Source of the DNA: Microcyclospora pomicola
Lineage: Eukaryota; Ascomycota; Dothideomycetes; Capnodiales
NCBI GenBank assembly: GCA_002786065.1
Contig: NHNY01000012.1
Coordinates: forward strand, 1 to 64,000
Direction: 5' to 3'
Length of the DNA stretch: 64,000 nt
Shown here: positions 59,856 to 64,000 of the stretch, piece by piece
Numbering within the stretch: position 1 is the first letter of the stretch
Layout: the number at the start of each line of letters is the position of its first letter
Position numbers and translations under genes: made by a program
Notes under the pieces: model-generated
Told to the model about the DNA's origin: nothing
Database searches by the model: none
The model's input: only the letters and a program-made list of their open reading frames with translations

Positions 59856-62300
59856 TCATGCCGGAAAGCTTTTCGTGCTATGACGGGCAGCGGAGTTCTC
59901 GTCAACATCCACATTCATCGCATCGGCAGACGCAGCTCTAGCCGAGTGTGCACCTCGGGTACCTCTGGGAGTCTCCACTGCCTTGACCACTGCCTCTCCC
60001 TCATCAGGGCTCAGCACATCGTCAAGAAGCGAATGTGCAGCCTCGACGACATCATCCTCAATGCCACGTTCAAACACAAGCTGTTCGCTAAAGGCAATTC
60101 GGGTCAACGAGACGAGAAATTTGTGATATCCTCCTCGGATGACCTGTAGTTTTTGAACGATGTTGACAGTGTCGTTCGTTGCCAGGATATAGTGTACCAG
60201 CTTGACAGTGTTGTTGATACTTCGAACCACGAGATCATGAATGTGTGGTTCCGCATTATTTGCTCGACCCATGAGAGACAAACTAGCAAGTGGCACGTTA
60301 TACAGGGCATTCACCTGGTTGTTCAAGAACAAAATGAGCCTGCCGAGGGCATTGTGCTGCGCAGCAAGCAGCTGGCAACCGTGATCGGTGATGCATAGGG
60401 CTTTGAACAAAGCCAGAATCTCAAGCCTAAACTCTGCCACCTCTACATCTGTATACGAGGACTGGCCGTGAGGAGGTTGAGGCAACTCAAACATCAGCAA
60501 AGTCACGCGGTCGAGGAGATCCATTTCTTGCTTGTGTTGATCCTCAGGACGTGCCGCAATGGGACCCCAACTAGACGACTGGGTAGAAGTCGCCAGCATT
60601 CGAAGCGAGATGACGAGATCGTCCAATGACCGCACCCGGCTCAAAGCCAAAAGAGCTTGCTGCGGATCCCAAAGCTTCCAGAAGACTTGGGTGGTCAGAC
60701 TCGCGATGCTTGAAGCCTCACATAGACTTTGCAAGAATGCCATGATCTCCGAGACATTGACATGACGCTGGAGAATGGCAAACTCTTCGTCGAGTTTTGT
60801 GGCAGTGCTCATAGCTTGAAATTGTGGAACGACCACTAGATCGATCGACTTCAGGCAAAGTGGAACACCGCGCTCGACTAATTGAGAGATGGTTGAAGAT
60901 GTCTCAAGAAACAGAGCATAGCGAAGTAGACTCAGCAAAAGGTAGAGAGGTTCGTAATACTTGTCCTGCAAACATCGCGACCATAGTCCGAGCAAGACAT
61001 TTGCCAGCCTCACCGGTAGACCGACAGAATCGACGGGACGTTCGCTGAGCATGAATTGCTCGACTACAATGGATGAGATCGATTTCTTGGGACTTTGAGG
61101 GAAGGCATACCTGCTCAGCGACTCTATAGTACGATCGTGACCTTCCATGGGGACGTGTAGAAGCGTACGCTGCATAAAGGCATATTGTTCGTCGACAAGC
61201 GCACTAGTGTCCGGCCTCTCTCGGGTGTCAGGTAATACTGTCGACTCGCTCGTGTCCTGTCGTGTTGGAAAGGATGGCTGAGTAAAGGACAGTGCTGCGA
61301 GCGGGCTGTCTGGTGCTTGTCTCTTGCGCTTTGCGCCAAGCTTTGGGGTCTGCTCCCTCGCTTTGTCCCTAACTTTGCTTGGGCTGCCGGCAAAAACCTC
61401 GACGCTGTCAAAACCATCGCCGGTGTCCATCCGCTTCGCGTTCTTGCGAGGTGTATGTGTGACGTTGGGCCGTGCAATGCCATTGGACGCCCTTGCACGC
61501 TCTCCCTCCTGGGCCAGATCGTGCTTGAGGAATCGATTATCAGTCTCCATCTTTTCCCGTTCTTTCTTGCTCGCTTCAAGCTCCATCTTTTGTTTCGCAG
61601 CATCATCGGCGTGTAGCTTTTGCATGATTGCGATTCGACGCTCGTACTCTTTCGCTGCTTTGTCCTGATTTGCTCGGACGATGGCAATCTCGCCTTGCTT
61701 CGCCAGAGCGTCGGCGCGCGCTTTCTGCTCTGACTCCGTGAGCCGTCTATGCTCCGATTCGAGATAAGCGATGCGCGTTTCCAAGGTCGAATCATTGCCG
61801 CGGTTGTTTGTGTTGGGATCCAGATGCGGAGCATGTGACCATCCCTCAGCTCGACCCCCTGTACTCGATCTTTTGATGAAGGTCGCATTTGCGAAACCAG
61901 CTTGGTGCTGGGCTGTGTGGTGATCTTCAGCCACACTGGCGGGGCCAGGTGCATTACCAGCTAACGCGCCTTCGAAGTTCCGACCAGGGTCATCAAGGTC
62001 AATCACATCCTCGTCTTCTAGGCCATAGTCATCGACTTCGGCGGTCGCAAGTGCGCGTCCCGGGAGGACATCGTGAAAGCCGGGGGGTGGTTGCTGCCCC
62101 TCACGGATTTGTGGTGGCCGCCATGGAAGCTTCTCTATACCAGGGCGGTCGTGTGTTGGAATCTGCAGTCGATCTGACGGGACTTGATGAAGACGTGTCG
62201 CAGCCTGTGTTGAGGTCAAGGCATGCTGCTCGAGCTGCTGAAGGGTGTTGTCTGGGATATCGTCAAGGTCGTCATCGTTGAAGAAGTCATCGTCGTCCAT
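59856..62300 (-). CDS. uvsD: Checkpoint protein UvsD / Rad26 (ATRIP-type), 814 aa
   Basis: Single exon. The protein begins with an acidic patch (DDDDFFNDDDLDDIPDNTL), resembling the RPA-contacting acidic N-terminus of ATRIP/Ddc2/Rad26. A long coiled coil lies at about 170-270 (SEHRRLTESEQKARADALAK...), followed by a basic Ser/Pro-rich linker and a 450-residue helical C-terminal region with SIVVEQFMLSERP and long hydrophobic helices, as in fungal Rad26/UvsD. It would bind the ATR kinase (UvsB/Rad3/Mec1) in the nucleus for the DNA-damage checkpoint. Assignment rests on architecture and remembered resemblance. Divergent from the CDP-diacylglycerol synthase gene. Confidence 0.8.
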   Translation of the reverse strand: MDDDDFFNDDDLDDIPDNTLQQLEQHALTSTQAATRLHQVPSDRLQIPTHDRPGIEKLPWRPPQIREGQQPPPGFHDVLPGRALATAEVDDYGLEDEDVIDLDDPGRNFEGALAGNAPGPASVAEDHHTAQHQAGFANATFIKRSSTGGRAEGWSHAPHLDPNTNNRGNDSTLETRIAYLESEHRRLTESEQKARADALAKQGEIAIVRANQDKAAKEYERRIAIMQKLHADDAAKQKMELEASKKEREKMETDNRFLKHDLAQEGERARASNGIARPNVTHTPRKNAKRMDTGDGFDSVEVFAGSPSKVRDKAREQTPKLGAKRKRQAPDSPLAALSFTQPSFPTRQDTSESTVLPDTRERPDTSALVDEQYAFMQRTLLHVPMEGHDRTIESLSRYAFPQSPKKSISSIVVEQFMLSERPVDSVGLPVRLANVLLGLWSRCLQDKYYEPLYLLLSLLRYALFLETSSTISQLVERGVPLCLKSIDLVVVPQFQAMSTATKLDEEFAILQRHVNVSEIMAFLQSLCEASSIASLTTQVFWKLWDPQQALLALSRVRSLDDLVISLRMLATSTQSSSWGPIAARPEDQHKQEMDLLDRVTLLMFELPQPPHGQSSYTDVEVAEFRLEILALFKALCITDHGCQLLAAQHNALGRLILFLNNQVNALYNVPLASLSLMGRANNAEPHIHDLVVRSINNTVKLVHYILATNDTVNIVQKLQVIRGGYHKFLVSLTRIAFSEQLVFERGIEDDVVEAAHSLLDDVLSPDEGEAVVKAVETPRGTRGAHSARAASADAMNVDVDENSAARHSTKSFPA

Positions 62301-62830
62301 AATGACGCGGGAAATGATCCATGGCGCAGCATTCCTGTTGTGCTTTCTAGCAAACTACTGGGTTCGACGGCCAGAGCTGCTTTCCATGTGTGTAAGCAGA
62401 TGGACGAATATCGCACTGTCATATGAACATCACGATAACAAGTATCACATGCGCGTGGAAAAGTGTCGAGGTGCCGATGCGGATGCGAGTTCCTTTTCGC
62501 GCCAAGCACGTGAAGACTGACGCCAATGCTGCAGGATACGTCAGGCATCAGAAATCCGGCGACGACAACAAATTCCAACATCCACTCCCCCCCTCAATCT
62601 TTCCATGAACCGCCTGCCATCGGACAGACTGTCATCGTACCAGCTCTATTTCGCTCGGCGGACGCGTGAGAGCGTTTAACAACACCTCCAATTTCCGCTA
62701 CATATGCTTGATCTACGACACGTGCTCCACCATTCCCAGACGTCTTGATCAGGAACTTTCGGTTCAACAGGCTTCTGCAAAGTAACAAGACTTCGGATAA
62801 ATCCAGTGGCGGAGGAGAACCCTCGCGATC
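62301..62830. promoter_or_regulatory. Divergent promoter, uvsD / CDS1
   Basis: 530 bp between the two start codons; pyrimidine tract CCACTCCCCCCCTC near 62582. No gene or repeat seen. Confidence 0.45.
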
Positions 62831-64000
62831 ATGACGAAACCTCGGGCGAGCAATATCAAGTTCCAGCACAGTGAGTCCTCTCGAAGCTCAAGGACGAGCA
62901 TTAGGAAAACACCAGGAATGACTTGTTAGCAGGCGACCGGAGCCCTTCCACGTCACGAAGTAGCGCGACTAAGAGTCCGACGCGCAATGGTCATCGTTCG
63001 AGATCGCAAGATGTCCGTCGACCGATTCCGGAGAGGACCGACACGAACGCGAGTGGTTGGGCGACGGACAATGAAGATGAGGTAGGCCTGGAGATCATAC
63101 GGTCGATCGCTACAGACGTCAGGACGCTCTATTGACAGCACGACAGAAGTCTGAGTCCCCAGCAGCCCCCGCGCAGTCTGAGTTTGAGAAAAAGAAGCAA
63201 GCCTTCATCACGCGCGCCATATGGACGATAGTCATGATCGGAATCTTCTTCGGATCCATGTTCGCCGGACATATCTATGTCATCATCATTGCAACTGCCG
63301 TGCAAATCATCAGCTTCAAGGAAGTCATTGCGATCGCCAACGTACCGTCACGGGCCAGGAGTCTACGCTTCACCAAGACTTTGAACTGGTACTTCCTTGG
63401 GTCTACCATGTACTTTCTCTATGGCGAGAGCGTGATTTACTATTTCAAGCATATTGTGTTGATTGATCGTGTGCTGCTACCGTTCGCAACACATCACCGC
63501 TTCATCAGCTTCATGCTTTACGTCATGGGTAAGCGTGATAGACTCGAACATACGACAGCTCATACTAATCACCGCTTACAGGTTTTGTGTTCTTTGTTGC
63601 CTCCCTTCAAAAAGGTCACTACCGCTTTCAGTTCACTCAATTCGCATGGACCCATATGGCGCTCTATTTGATCGTCGTGCAAGCCCACTTCATCATGAAC
63701 AACATCTTTGAGGGCATGATTTGGTTCTTCTTGCCAGTGTCGCTGGTCATTACCAACGATATCTTCGCCTACATCTGTGGTATCACATTTGGTCGAACGC
63801 AGTTGATCAAGCTGAGTCCCAAGAAGACTGTAGAAGGTAATACCACCGGTCTGGCAACAAGACGATCACTGCTAACTTTACCAGGCTTCGTCGGTGCTTG
63901 GATCTGTACCATTCTATTCGGCGTGGGACTAACCAACGTTCTCATGCGCTACAAATACTTCATTTGCCCCGTTAACGACCTGGGTGCGAATATCTTTACT
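62831..64000 (+). CDS. CDS1: Phosphatidate cytidylyltransferase (CDP-DAG synthase), 5' part
   Basis: Exons so far: 62831-62870, 62933-63081, 63147-63528, 63582-63836, 63885 to beyond the window edge. Splices keep frame (for example GDEDE-type exon end joined to KSESPAAP). The polar Ser/Arg-rich N-tail of about 75 residues is followed by several membrane helices (AIWTIVMIGIFFGSMFAGHIYVIII, FVFFVASLQKGHYRFQFTQFAWTHM, FFLPVSLVITNDIFAYICGITFGR) and the SPKKTVEGF stretch that opens the family signature; the rest lies outside. The enzyme makes CDP-diacylglycerol from phosphatidate and CTP in the ER membrane for phospholipid synthesis. Confidence 0.93.

Overview
The window comes from a filamentous ascomycete (Pezizomycotina; Dothideomycetes is a guess). 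Genes have short introns of about 45-70 bp with GT..AG ends and CTRAY-like branch points. The families are typical of moulds: Zn2Cys6 regulators, Ssu1, FEX, GH3/GH11 xylan enzymes, an AmdS-type amidase and the UvsD/Rad26 checkpoint protein. Gene islands of normal composition alternate with A+T-rich blocks of transposons in which CpA has largely become TpA, the mark of repeat-induced point mutation (RIP).

Layout. 1-3233: 3' end of a Ty3/gypsy chromovirus, which lands in an OrsD-RecQ-type helicase gene (3234-6598, minus). Divergent from the helicase is a decayed 494-codon gene of unknown function (6842-8326, plus). 8.4-17.5 kb: RIP-ruined block with a Fot/pogo fragment and a whole-length gypsy element (10612-17323) inside another transposase remnant. 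17.7-27.2 kb: gene island with a Zn2Cys6 regulator, a FEX fluoride exporter, a divergent enolase, a small unknown protein, an Ssu1-type sulfite exporter, a histidine phosphatase and a second Zn2Cys6 regulator. 27396-29512: nearly whole Fot/pogo transposon with TA duplications. 29658-31953: amidase lacking two catalytic residues. 33110-38002: another Fot/pogo element carrying a truncated gypsy element. 38.3-48.4 kb: xylan-use island with a sugar transporter, GH3 beta-xylosidase, secreted carboxylesterase and GH11 xylanase. 50022-55694: a second gypsy element of the 10.6-kb family with mismatched LTRs. 56.0-64.0 kb: APC amino acid/GABA-type permease, UvsD/Rad26, and the start of CDP-diacylglycerol synthase.

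How genes may work together. The most striking pair is FEX and an enolase paralogue, tail to tail and 181 bp apart. Enolase is the classical intracellular target of fluoride, and bacterial fluoride-responsive gene sets pair CrcB exporters with enolase. Here the enolase keeps every catalytic residue but has altered active-site loops, so the pair (with a neighbouring regulator and an Ssu1-family anion exporter) may be a fungal fluoride-resistance module. The second set is the xylan island: GH11 cuts xylan, GH3 releases xylose, the transporter could import it, and XlnR-type GGCTAAA sites lie upstream of the xylanase and, more distantly, the transporter. Exon structures were derived by hand from splice signals, frame continuity and family resemblance; no alignment or database search was run.
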